In this document: piece by piece, positions 24,000 through 34,884 of the stretch
Layout of the letters: each line of letters opens with the position of its first letter
Numbering within the stretch: the first letter of the stretch is position 1
NCBI GenBank assembly: GCA_031213475.1
Contig: JARUPZ010000007.1
Span: 5,885,586 to 5,949,585 of the forward strand
Length of the DNA: 64,000 bases
From: Nereocystis luetkeana
Taxonomy: Eukaryota > Sar > Phaeophyceae > Laminariales > Laminariaceae
Direction: 5' to 3'
Position numbers and translations under genes: made by a program
Notes under the pieces: generated by a model
Told to the model about the DNA's origin: nothing
Seen by the model: the letters and a program-made list of their open reading frames with translations, nothing else
Database searches by the model: none

Positions 24000-26078
24000 C
24001 GTGAGTACGTTACGTGCGTCCCTTTTATGTGGCAGTAATACCTGCACTTTTTCGTCTTTGCACCAACTTGCACGCCAACCGCCTTTCTGCTCGATGCACC
24101 CCCTGCGCTGATTGATGTATCCGTCAAAACGAAAGCTGCGCAGGTCTCCAACAATTGCGGCGTAGAAGTGGCTAATACCTTGTACTTGCACCCACTCGCT
24201 AAGTTGAAATTGGTAGCAAACTCGTCTCGATAACACGCCGCCATGATGGCGTGCCTGCTGGGGAAGCAGTTTTCGAAGAGCGCCATTCTGTTCTCCCGCC
24301 GCACGAGCGCTCGTCTCTACGACGCTCAGCGGCACTAAACCCATCTGATACCTTCGCCTGGGTCCTTCCGTGCAAAGCGATGATATAATTGAAGTGTGCC
24401 GTCGCTCCTCCTCTGCATTCCCTGAACCTGAGGACCTGGCCCCGGAGTGAAATTTAGCGAGGAAAGTCAGTGGCCGGCCAAAGCTCTAACATGGACTATG
24501 TCGGTACAGTTAGGGTGCCGCGCGAGGTCGTCCGCAAAGACCACTAAAATGTGGCATGATGAAGTTGATGAAATGTTACAAGGCTTTTCAAAGTTACCAA
24601 CCAAAAAAGAGGTAAAATTGTCATTTGTTTATTTTTTCCTAAAATACCTCAAGTATAGTATACTATTGACAGAGTGCGTCATCAAGTCAAGCCTAACTCA
24701 TTTCACGTCAGTATTTGGGGTTATGAAAGCTGGCTGACACCTGTAAACCCTCACCCTTCTTGACCCGGCCGATATACATTGTTATCCGCCCTCTCTGACG
24801 ACCTCGATAGAACTGGAAAACGCGATAATTTAGTGTGTGTCATGTTGCTATGCCTCTGCGATGGCGCCATATTATTCACCAGGCATCGAATAAGATCTTT
24901 TGTGGAGATACAATGTTCACCAGGCATTGAATAAGATCTTTTGTGGAGATTGAGCCAAAAGCGATCCCCCATTACAATCAGTTTTCCAAGAAAGACAAGT
25001 GACACTACTGTAGAAGTACCTAATTAGTTCGATAATGTGAAAGTATTGCCGAAAGCAGACTATCAATATAATCAGAAGATACCACCAGCAGGCTAAAAAT
25101 AAGGGATGATTGTTTCGCTCGTAGAGGAACAAGGATGTCCCAAGCCGAGAGGAGCAAACCGCATCGTGAACACTACGGAGTGGCGCGACTAGCAAACGAT
25201 GGAACGACACCACAGTGACACAGCTTGTGCTCGTGATGTATGGTCTTGGCTCTATGCGAGGAGGAGGTCGGACCTCGTCCGAGAATCTGCCGGAGGAGCG
25301 AAGAGGACAGACGGGAAACGAGCAAGAAGGCCTTGGTGTCGCTGCAGCAGCTTAGGGTTAGCGAAGGAGCACGAGCGTGAGCGGCACGTGGGAGCAGAAA
25401 CGCTTGGATCACGAACGACGCTGGGAGACCAGGAGGGGCTGAGCTGCAGCAGCTTAGGGTTAGCGAAGGAGGCACGTAGCGAGTCTGGGCGAAGAATGAT
25501 GTCACATTGGTTTGATGTGGTTGGTTCGGAAGTTGACAATTAATATTTTCTCACACAGACCAGAGACGTGAATATTCCTCGTCCTTTCCCGCCCTCGTCC
25601 ACGCCCCTCTCAGTGAAATAGGTATCGTCCATGCCCTCTCCGCGAAACAGGTGCGCCCGTACAGCTTCTGCTACTCTCCGCCCGTGAAGCTTTGTGTTAC
25701 GGGGAAGCTCGGACGCACCTAATTGGGCGATGGGGAGCGGTCAAGATCACGAGAAAAAAATGCGAGGTGCCTTCGTTCTGCACGCCAGGTCGCCGCCGAT
25801 ACCTTTGTCATGAAGGACCGGGAAAACGACGAGCAAGCGTTGCACGAAACGACATGCGGTATCCACTGCCGCAGGCTGGGGCGCAGCGCCTCGAACCGGC
25901 GCCCCACCTCCCACCTGCAGAGAATCGCAGTAGACGGTTATGAGGGGTTTGATGCAGCCGCAGAGGCGGGCTGCCCAGGAAGGAGGAGGGTGTGTTCAGG
26001 GAGGGGGGGGGTGTACGCAAAGACACAACATGGACAGAGTCCGCTGAACCTGCGTATTTCGAAGATTTAGCGTTGCAG
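24000..26078. other. No recognised gene
   Basis: Minus-strand ORFs at 23960-24344 overlap in two frames and show no domain. A 28-bp sequence containing CAGCAGCTTAGGGTTAGCG occurs twice, at 25341-25368 and 25443-25470. A start codon at 25730 followed by about 20 open codons could be the first exon of the gene at 26079, but the donor is weak. Confidence 0.35.
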
Positions 26079-26940
26079 GGTTTATGTATCATCCGCAGGC
26101 GGAATATTTCAAGCCACCGCTGGAAGTACACTGCCCACTGGCGACGTCAACAACGAAGGTCTTCCGACGGCGAACACCGCTAAGGGAGCAGGTGAGTTGT
26201 TGATCGTTTATTAATAGTGGACCTCAAACGTAAGGATGGCGGCATGTGTGTAAACATTCTAATGGTGTCTTCTTGCATATGGTGGAGCTTGAAACTTGTG
26301 ATGCTAGCGAAGGACGTTGTGTAGCGCTTGCGTGTGATTGAACCTTCGGTTTCACCGTCCTATAGTATACGGTCAGCTGGCATATGGCCTGGACCGCATA
26401 ATTTCCATTTAATTTCCAGATAACACTGATGCCGGAGGCGACGACGCTGCCGGTAGAACCAAGGAAGGTAACCAGTGGATCGGTCTCGCCGTTGGGCAGG
26501 AGGACAAACTCGCAGATCAAATGCGACCAGGCGGCAGGGATATACAGGTGAGCGGTGGGTGTAGATCCTCGTATAACTATCGAAACCCCTGTAAAGGCTT
26601 GCCAACTTCGGTGCGTGTGTTGGCAACCTGCTCTCGATTACGAGTCGTGCTAAGGCATGGAGAGTGCTCTTGTTGGCATGGAGGTGGCTAGCGGTACTAT
26701 TATTGGTAATAAAACTTCCACGATGTGATATGTAAGCGGGATCAAATTCGCGCACGTTTCGGATGTAGAAGGGTGCCTGCTCACGTGAATCGGCGGAAAC
26801 GCTTCGAAGTCGTGTTCGGGCTACAACCAATCACCGCTGTCGTGGCAACACTCTTCTTGTCTGTTTGTTGCGTTCCTCACGTTCAGGGCTACCGCCGGTA
26901 TTTCTGCACCCGCTTCGTCATTCCATCAACAGGAAGATAG
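26079..26940 (+). CDS. Unidentified protein, three 3' exons (partial model)
   Basis: Three stretches fit together by splice signal and phase: 26079-26191 (phase 2 in, phase 1 out), 26420-26547 (phase 1 in, phase 0 out) and 26887-26940 ending at TAG. The frame reads VYVSSAGGIFQATAGSTLPT, then DNTDAGGDDAAGRTKEGNQW, IGLAVGQEDKLADQMRPGGR and finally GYRRYFCTRFVIPSTGR. Donors GTGAGT and GTGAGC and the acceptors TTTCCAG and CGTTCAG are good. No domain is recognised and the middle is Gly/Asp-rich. The 5' part is not established; exon 1 might be near 25730. A second frame in the first exon (MYHPQAEYFKPPLEV) is also open but does not continue in phase. Confidence 0.4.
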
Positions 26941-29440
26941 CCAGCCAACTATACAGCTATGCTTCGGTGTTCACGAAATGCGCATGACCCCCGATCATAA
27001 AAGCAGCCTCAAGGTCGTCAGGGGATACAGGGGGATAATACAGCAAGCACCGCCCAAGAGTTTGAGCACTGCCGTGGCCACGCCTCGAATGCTTGCTCCC
27101 GACCCCTGAACGCGGAACTCGTTGACGTCATCCATGGTTGCGGCGGGGACGCTGGGGGGAGGGGCGGAGAAGAGCCCGCGTAGTGCGGGGGGCTATCACC
27201 AGGGGGGGGGGTGGGCGCAGGGACTGGCGGTCGTGTACACCGATGAAGAAATCCGGAGTTTATCAGGAGTGCGGACACCACAAGAGTGGATGGTCTCAGA
27301 TCAATCCTTATTTGGACGAGCAACGATGTATCGTGCCTGCTGACCCTCGCCCAGGGACGCAAAACGTACTCGTAAAAGCGCAGAGGCAAGTGACGTTTCC
27401 TCCCTGCAAGTTCCCTTTGGTCCGTGGGTCGTACGAGGAATCTAAATCGGGCTGGCGTGGTCGCAGAGGCGGATGTTTTTAGTTGCCACTGAAGTTGAGC
27501 ATGGGCTGACGTGCAGGATTTGGTATAGCTCTGGCTGCTGACGGTACTTTTTACGATTGAGTTCTCGTCTTATTTCTAACAAACGCCTCGGCGTTTTCGG
27601 CGTATTGCAAAAGGTTTGTTTTTTTGAAAGGGCCGAGGGCGGTGTAGACTGTGCGTTGTGTGTGTTGTAAAAAATGCTGTGAACTTACGGGGAGAGTTGT
27701 GTGGTCATTACACCACCACACAACTCTCCCTGTATACTTGCTTGAGAGTACTGTCGTATTACTGTATAGTGTATAGTGTCGACTAGATGCCACTTCCACT
27801 GTACACTTTGCGGTGAGTATCTCATGTGTGGTTATTCTGTGTCGTCAGAGATACATTCTGGAGCACCTAGTTGCAGTCGTACATACTGGTAATGTTTTTT
27901 CTAGTTTTTCGTTGCCTAATTTTGTGACGCCACGCCCACAACCCTTCACCTGCAATAAAATATACCGGTACTGCCAGCCTATCCGGAAAGTACCAGGTAA
28001 TCCAACGTGAAAGAACGTTTTGCAATCGGATATTAGAGATGCGCATTTTTTCTTGGAGTGGGCATGTATAACGTTCAAGAAAAACAATTGCTTGCCCTCG
28101 ATATGTACAGGCAAAGGAGCCCTCCCTAGAAGTAAATGGCAGGAAAATAAGAAATTCGAGAGCGGTTATACTGAAGTGAGAGTATAGAACCACTTACTCA
28201 GATCTAATCCCTGAGCGTGCTCGGTTGGTACATCCCTGGCCTCTCAGAGCTCCCACTTCGAAACCGCCTCCTTTTATTTCTTGCCGGACCTATCCAGCTG
28301 TTCTTTGTTTTCTCCATTTAATTTATCTTGGCACTCTCGGTCCTTTCTTCATTTTTTCTTCCTTCGTTTCATGTGCGTGCGTGTACTCCGAGCACGGCAC
28401 GGCGGGAGAGCCCGGCGCCGTCGCGGGTGCCAGCGGGTGCTGGCGAATAGAGGGTGCGTTGCAAGGAGCGCGGTCGCCGCTTTCGTGCCTAGGCGTCGCG
28501 TGTGCCTCGAGACACGAGGGATGCATGAACGGGCTCTGCCTAGCCCCAATTTGTGATTTTGGATAGAGCATGCACGAGACATGATAAGGGTCGTTCGAAA
28601 TTGCAAGATAACATTCAATCAAGCGGCGCTTATTTTAGCAACCACGCTGAAGTTGAAAGAGGGAGCTCCCAGTCTGAGTACACAATACTCTCGAGCTGGC
28701 GAACGATGGCCACGGTTAAGCACCGGGCTTCACGCGAGGCGGGCGACGGGGCTGACTGTGGCCGAGAGTTAGGAAAGATTTACCCGGACCGAATCGGTGG
28801 CGAGGTGGTCGCGGGAGGGGCGGGCGGCGTACGAGGCTGAGAGAGAAGCTCTCCTGATCATTTTTTTTTTTTGACCGGTGCAAGGTGAGGTGTTCCAATC
28901 AGGCAGAAACTAATTTCAGGAGAGGGACAGGGATTTTTTTTCTTCCCGAATTTTTCGGTTTCATTTTACGTTGTTTTTGTGGTGCTGCTGTGCCGCTGTG
29001 CCGTGCTGTGCTTTCTCTTTTTTCGTACATCAGAGCATATCAAAATAATAAATTAAGTACCCTACCTGGGGTATGTACGTACGTGCGGCAACCGCCCGCG
29101 ATGCGAAGCGTATATGGCGTCCGAGCTGTTTTCTCCTGAAGGATGGCGGCGGGACTCTTGGCATTATCAAGTCGCCAGTTTGCAACTAATACGATCATAA
29201 TAAAAAAACTATATTCAATCATGGACCTCTGTCCGCTTTGCATAGTAAAAATTTGATGTACTTTTCCTTCCTGAGCGAAGCGCCTTGTAGAACGTACCTT
29301 TCCCAAATAAGAAATTCAGGCTGGACCAGCTTTCCCGTTTCTTTGTTTTCCTCACCATTACTAAGCATTTAGTACTGCTGTAGCGCGACCGAGAAAAACG
29401 TCTTCGTGTACGTATTTTTTTTCGCGCTTCGCACGAACAA
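26941..29440. other. No recognised gene; one strong hairpin
   Basis: Overlapping ORFs at 27018-27482 on both strands lack domains. A TACCAGGTA lies at 27991-27999. T and A runs occur near 28860 and 28935. Apart from the hairpin at 27690-27730 I see nothing. Confidence 0.4.
27690..27730. repeat. Perfect 16-bp inverted repeat, 9-nt loop
   Basis: GGGAGAGTTGTGTGGT at 27690-27705 is followed after nine bases by its exact reverse complement at 27715-27730. An RNA from either strand would form a stable hairpin. It could be a small decayed MITE, a structured RNA or a cruciform; nothing else identifies it. Confidence 0.8.
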
Positions 29441-29760
29441 TTTTTTTTTCATCACTTTTACTTTCCAGCCTACCTGGTAACTCGTAGGAGATTTTACCCT
29501 CGGCGATCTTCTGGACAAGCCGTGGTCACAGGTGTCGTCCCTTTTCCCCCCCGGTACGTGCCTTTGTTTTTTGTCGCGCATTGGGTTCAGCATTCCCACT
29601 GCTCGTCGACGTTCATCGAAGGTAGCTAACTCACGCTCTCGCGCCTTCCGCTAATCATTTTTTTGTGCTAGAAAAAGTCGCTACGAGCATGCACTCGGTG
29701 AGACTTGAACCCACGAAATTGATCTTCATAGGCACGCGGACCACCTACCAAGCCACCGGG
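29441..29760 (-). mobile_element. tRNA-derived SINE with poly(A) tail, copy 1
   Basis: Read on the minus strand it opens with a tRNA-like head (TGGCTTGGTAGG as A box; GGGTTCAAGTCTC as B box near 29700-29713). It continues through about 250 bp of body and ends GTGATG plus nine A. The same head, body and tail recur at 40988-41320. Pol III boxes, a tRNA-like head and a 3' A run define a SINE, presumably mobilised by a LINE. This copy carries TACCTGGTA and ACTCGTA next to a TA where the other copy has only the TA. Confidence 0.75.
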
Positions 29761-31555
29761 GACGCCGGCTGCATTTCTTAAAGGGCAAATGCCAAAATCA
29801 GCATGGCCTCCGAAATCTGAATTGTTTTTTGTTTTTTTTTAGCGCGTAGATACCACGGGCTCCACTTGGACCTGCAGAGAGTCACTATTAATAGGCTTCG
29901 TTTGTTTCGCCACGGCGGGGGCGCCAAGAGTATCTACCCTGGCGACCCCCCCCCCTTTTGACAGCTGTAAATCTTCTAGGCCGCCCTCGCGGAACCGCCT
30001 GCTCCGGACGAAGTTATCTTGCCGCACCAAACCTGAGACCACCTCGACGCGGGGTGGTCCAGGGGTGAACGTAAATAAGAATTCGACACCCCACTATTAA
30101 TAGCCATTTTCGACACGCAGACAGGGGGGGTACACGTACGAAAACCAATTTATAACAAAAGGAAAGAGTGAAAAACGTACCTGTGGTATATATAAGTTCG
30201 TCTATCAATCCCACTCCACTGGTGTGTTTTTCATTTTTGTGTTTCATTTTTATGACAACCGATAGTCATCACCAGTATCACCTTTCTACGACGTAGGAGT
30301 GTTGGGCTGTTTTTCTTTTTGTCGTGTGCCCCTGGGTGGTCCAGACAAAGACCATGGTGCTGTATAGACTTCTGTGACCATAGAAAACAACAGAGTGCAC
30401 ATCAGAACAATTTTTTAATAACTGAAGCGCGTCGCACACCCCAAAGAAGGAAAAGTGTGAATTTTTCGAGCCTGAATCAGTTATGGTGATGTCAGCCTGG
30501 CCAATAGCAGGACTCCTGGGGTGTGTTTTGTACTTGTTTTGAGCACGTAACTGATTTTGGCCGAAAGGTGGCCAGGTATAATACCTGATTTTGGCAGAAA
30601 CCCTTTCTTAAACCCTACCCTTTTATTGTCCCTAAGCCTATCCAGGTAGTTCCCAAAACGAGGGGGGCGTGAGGTCGTTTGCTATTTTTTCACCGTACCT
30701 ACACATAGGAGCGTCATACATAGATGCATCGCAGACGAAAGACACACGTAAAGTCGTACTGGTACCCACCCATGTGTACAGGTACGAGGGTCGTAGGTGC
30801 CAGGTATGATACAAGTGATTACAGCATCTATACTACATCGTAGCTCTATACCCCTGGCGTCTCCGAATAGGCTCGAGCTCGATGAAGAGGCTACGAGCTG
30901 ACTCTAGGATTCGGTTAGAAATGTTTTTGCCATCAGAAGTTCACGCCGTTTATTTAGTACCTTCCGTGCCCTCATGCCGAAAGGGATGTATGGAGGGCGG
31001 GTGCATCCATATTTTCATACCAGGTACCTGGTAAATGTTTTCCGCCACCTGAATATTGGACTTTTCTAGGACCCTGAATACTAAGCGAATAAAAACAAAA
31101 ACTTGCACCCCTCGGCATAATAGGACGAAAGGTGTGTGCGAAGTTTCAGGGGTCTAATCCGAGAAAATGGCGTGAAATTCTGAGCTTTCGTGGAAAAAAC
31201 GTATACCAGGTCGTAGATTTCATCATGTCTTTCAACATCACTTGGTTTCAGTATGGAATCGACTTTTACCTATAGTTTATTACCCTTTTACGTCATGGAA
31301 TACCTAGCTAAGACTCACTCTTATCGGAGATATTTTCCCCCAAAAATTGCCAAGTTTGGCAATAATTAGGCATATTTATCAAGATACGGAGGCGTTCTGC
31401 CACAATTCATGAAATTCTTCAGAAGCAAAAAAACCAGGAAAGTTACATTTCACACATACATTTGGAAAAAACCCCAGGAAAATCTGGATGATTAAAAAAC
31501 TGCGCGGAAAATATGTGGAAGGTATGGGGGAAAAGAAAATCCCACAAGAATGACC
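29761..31555. other. Intergenic, no gene recognised
   Basis: No ORF or exon of note. An inverted pair TACCAGGTACCTGGTA lies at 31018-31033. TATTAATA occurs near 29886 and 30094. Confidence 0.5.
31018..31033. repeat. Inverted pair of TA-CCWGG-TA micro-insertions
   Basis: TACCAGGTA and TACCTGGTA overlap by the shared TA and form a perfect 16-bp palindrome. The opposite orientation of the two units argues against simple slippage. Confidence 0.7.
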
Positions 31556-31916
31556 CTCAAGTTACAAGGATTACCCTGGGCTGGGCAATCGATCGATCTT
31601 TATCCCTACCTGGTATAGCTCAGTAGGTAACACCTATACATTTGCCGTCGTCGACAGGATACGGCGGGTTCGAATCTCACTTCGAGCGTTCCTGTTATAG
31701 AAACGCTTGCGCGTGCGCACCCTAAAAACATACTATATCTCCTTGGTTCCCCAGGTGTTGAAACGAAGCGGGTAGGTCAGCGTACGGCAGTATACGGTAC
31801 CGACGCCCCAAATATCTCGCCGTTCAGAGGGGGGGAGAGTGCTACAAGGATTACCCTGGGCTGGGAAATCGGTCGTTCTTTTTATCCCTGTAGCTCAGTA
31901 AGTAACACCTTCACAC
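31556..31916 (+). repeat. tRNA-like repeat family B, one full unit plus start of a second
   Basis: Unit 1 starts near 31561 and the next near 31841, a 280-bp period. Each unit opens AAGGATTACCCTGGGCTGGG, then TAGCTCAGTAGGTAACACC (tRNA D-arm/A-box-like). Unit 1 then shows GGGTTCGAATCTC (T-arm/B-box-like), an AGAAACGCTTGCGCGTGC block, GAAACGAAGCGGGTAGGTCAG and a final AGAGTG. No acceptor stem closes, so it is not a working tRNA. It is best read as a SINE-like repeat with internal Pol III boxes. Other loci: 32269-32397, 53520-53880 and 58850-59310. Confidence 0.7.
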
Positions 31917-32268
31917 TAAACCGTGGAACGGAAACACTGCGCTGGACTACGAGTACATATTACCACTATTGTATGACCATGCAGTGTACAACCAAGTAAC
32001 ACAGTAGCAGAACAATACCAGGTATACTATGTCGTACCTGATACGAGGGATGTGACTAGATGCGACGTTATTTCACTTGATGTGAGGGCAGTATATACGC
32101 CTCTCGTTTGCTGAGAATGTCACATAGTTTTTCACACACACCCTAGACACAACAAAAAAACGGGGGAAGCAAAAAGTCGGCCCCTCCGAGGCGCGGGGGG
32201 GGTTGTTAGGTATATGATGTCCCAATCCCCAGCGACCCCCGTCTACTGTGAGGGCTGTTACCTACTAC

Positions 32269-32397
32269 TGCTGTGAGCTATAGGGGTAAAATATAGATCG
32301 ATTACCCTTTGGTAATCCTTGTACCACTCTCCCCTCCCCTCTAAACGGCGGGATCTTTGGGGCGTCTGAACAGTATACGTCTGTACTCTGACCCGGG
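32269..32397 (-). repeat. tRNA-like repeat family B, fragment
   Basis: On the minus strand it carries the end of one unit (GTCAGAGTACAGACGTATAC and the CCGCCGTTTAG hairpin) and the start of the next (TGGTAATCGATC, CTATAGCTCACAG). It matches the family at 31556. Confidence 0.7.
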
Positions 32398-34884
32398 TTT
32401 AATTTACCAAAGTTACTGCGACGAGATGCCACGTTGATTGCCATCGAATTAACACGGGGGTAGCCCTGGGTGAGAGCCTCCGGCGGATCGCAGCAGTCCT
32501 CATGAATCCCAAACTTGATACCTCTGGTACGAATACAAGCGACGGCGAAATATTGCTGCGGCAACATGCTGCATACATCCGATGTATGAGCGAGCGTGTT
32601 TGTGGTCTCAGGTACACGCTCCATTTTCTTCATATATTCACCTGCCGGAGAGGTTCTTTTTTTTCGGTGCGATAGTCCACCCATTACACATATACCATAC
32701 ATATTGGATGTGGACGGTGGATGGGGCCTTCGCGAGTAGTCTGGGATTTTTTCACAACACAGATTGAAGAAAATTATTATTTTTTAATAGTTGGTTTTCA
32801 TAAAAAGATCAAGGAAAGAGTCATGTGTATGATGCCCGCGCGGATAGCTGTGATGTGCTGGCTAGGGCGACAACGGTTGCGTCCAACAGCCAAAGAATGG
32901 CTACACAACAAGCGCTTCCTCCCGTTTTTTACCACTCACTACTATCAACTACCAGGTAGGTGGTCTGGTACGCACGAGGAATGGATTATCTGCTGTTGTC
33001 GCAGAAATCACCGTTTGTTTGTTGGGATCAACCAAAATGACCCAGTGCGGGGGTAACAAAAGTTGCCAACGACAGCGGCAGCGATTCGGATAAGACGCTG
33101 GGAACAAGAGACCGATTTTAGCCCAACACCCACATGAAAGTATGATAAGAGTATGAAGCAGTTCTCGAGGAGGCAGGTGACGCGAAACCCTTGTCGATGC
33201 AGTCATTTAGGCCCGGCGGAGCAGTACCACCCCGCGTGCTAGCATAGCAGAATGATAGATAGTCCTTGGCTACCACCATTCTGCACAAACAAGGCGGAAA
33301 CCCCTGAAAATGCATGGCGATACTATACATCAGATTCGACTACCTGTGTGGAGGTCGCAGCGCCGAGATCATGGGGCGAAGGTATGGCGGCGGCAACTCA
33401 ACCAACTCCCAACCAGCCAGTCATGGCTAGGCTTCAGCACCCAACCTGTGTATTATTGTAACGTGTACTGTACGAACCCTGCAAATAAATCCGCCCGCGA
33501 ACAGTATGGGATGGAAAAGGCAGCAGCAGCAGCGGGAGTCAAGTCACTGACTCATCCCGATCTACTGAAGAGCTCGCTACCTGGTATAATATACGTTTTC
33601 TTCTGAATTATCAGAATCCGGGCAAGGAATTATCCCAGAACCCCACAGCCCCTGTTCCACGACAGAAGCAGGAATACGATGAGTCTCGCCCACCTCACCC
33701 CATAAAAAATATTGCAAGCTTCACCAAGAAAAACAGAGAGAAGGAGATATAAAAGAGAAGACACCACCAATACCCACCCCCCAAAAACAGCTGTGGCACC
33801 TACCAGAGAAAATTCCTTCAACTCACGTAAAGAAGAGAGGCCAATGATCATGTCCATCAAAGCTCGTCGAGGAAAAAAAATATTGTTGCCTATTCGAAAG
33901 GGTGACCGCACCAGCCCTCGCGGAAGGTGAGGCCATTGGCTACCGAAGCAATCAGACTGACTCGAATGCACTGCTGTTTTGACCCAAAATGTCAACATTG
34001 CATTTAGGCATTTTGTAGCGGCTTCCGTTTGGATCTCTATTATTTCAAGTCAACAACCGAGAACGCTTCATTCAGTGCTACGCAGGGGTCCATTACGTCG
34101 CTCCTACAACCGTTTCCCGAGCAAAAACCGCGCTTCATCATGGCTTTCTACGCCCGTGCGAAACCGGCAACGGGACAAGAGGGCCTATCCCGTGCCGCCA
34201 GGCTTGTTTCATGTACATCCATGCGCACAGCATTCCGAGGTGTTGCGATTGTTCGAAACATCACGCCCCTTCCACGGCATGAAGTGCACCGTGAATCTGG
34301 GCACCGACAACTGCGGTAGTGAACGACCTCCAAAATCGGGATGGTTGTCTACTTTTATTGTACAGCTAAACAAAACTGTCGTCCCCTCCACAAGTCATGG
34401 TCTCTAACCGTGGACCACGTCCCCCGACTGATCCTTTCACCCTCAATATTGGCAGTATCTGTATACAACAAACGGCAAGCATTGAAAAAGCAGCACTGAT
34501 GCGGGCATCTCTAAACCTGCCATCTACTCGCCAGCTGCACTTCAGGAATCGGCCGCCCTCGGAACCTGCCGCGCCAGCTCAAATCCACCGCCCCAAAATT
34601 GCTTTAGAACCGCACACGCTGTCACAACCACTTTCTGCTTTACGCCGTGAACCTGCATTTGCGGCAGCGCGAGTCTTCCCTCGCCGGGTCTAGTGGGCTG
34701 ACCTCCCGCGGCAGAAAGTGACTTAAAACGCAACGAGGGCAGATATTGCAAAACTTGCCCCGACGTTGCCTAGCTTCCCTTTCATTAGTAAGATTTCAAC
34801 AGCGAAGCGTGAAACACGACACGCGTGTCCCGCACGCTCAATGTTCCGAATCATGACTCGGATCAAGTGGTCAATCAACCCTGG
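32398..34884. other. Intergenic, no gene recognised
   Basis: ORFs here are short and overlap each other without domain or splice logic. TACCAGGTA lies at 32950-32958 and TACCTGGTA at 33578-33586. The 3' UTR of the plastid-protein gene should lie just below 34885. Confidence 0.45.

Noticed and set aside
25341-25470. Telomere-like TTAGGG sequence
   Set aside because: Only one TTAGGG per 28-bp repeat, two repeats in all; no array.
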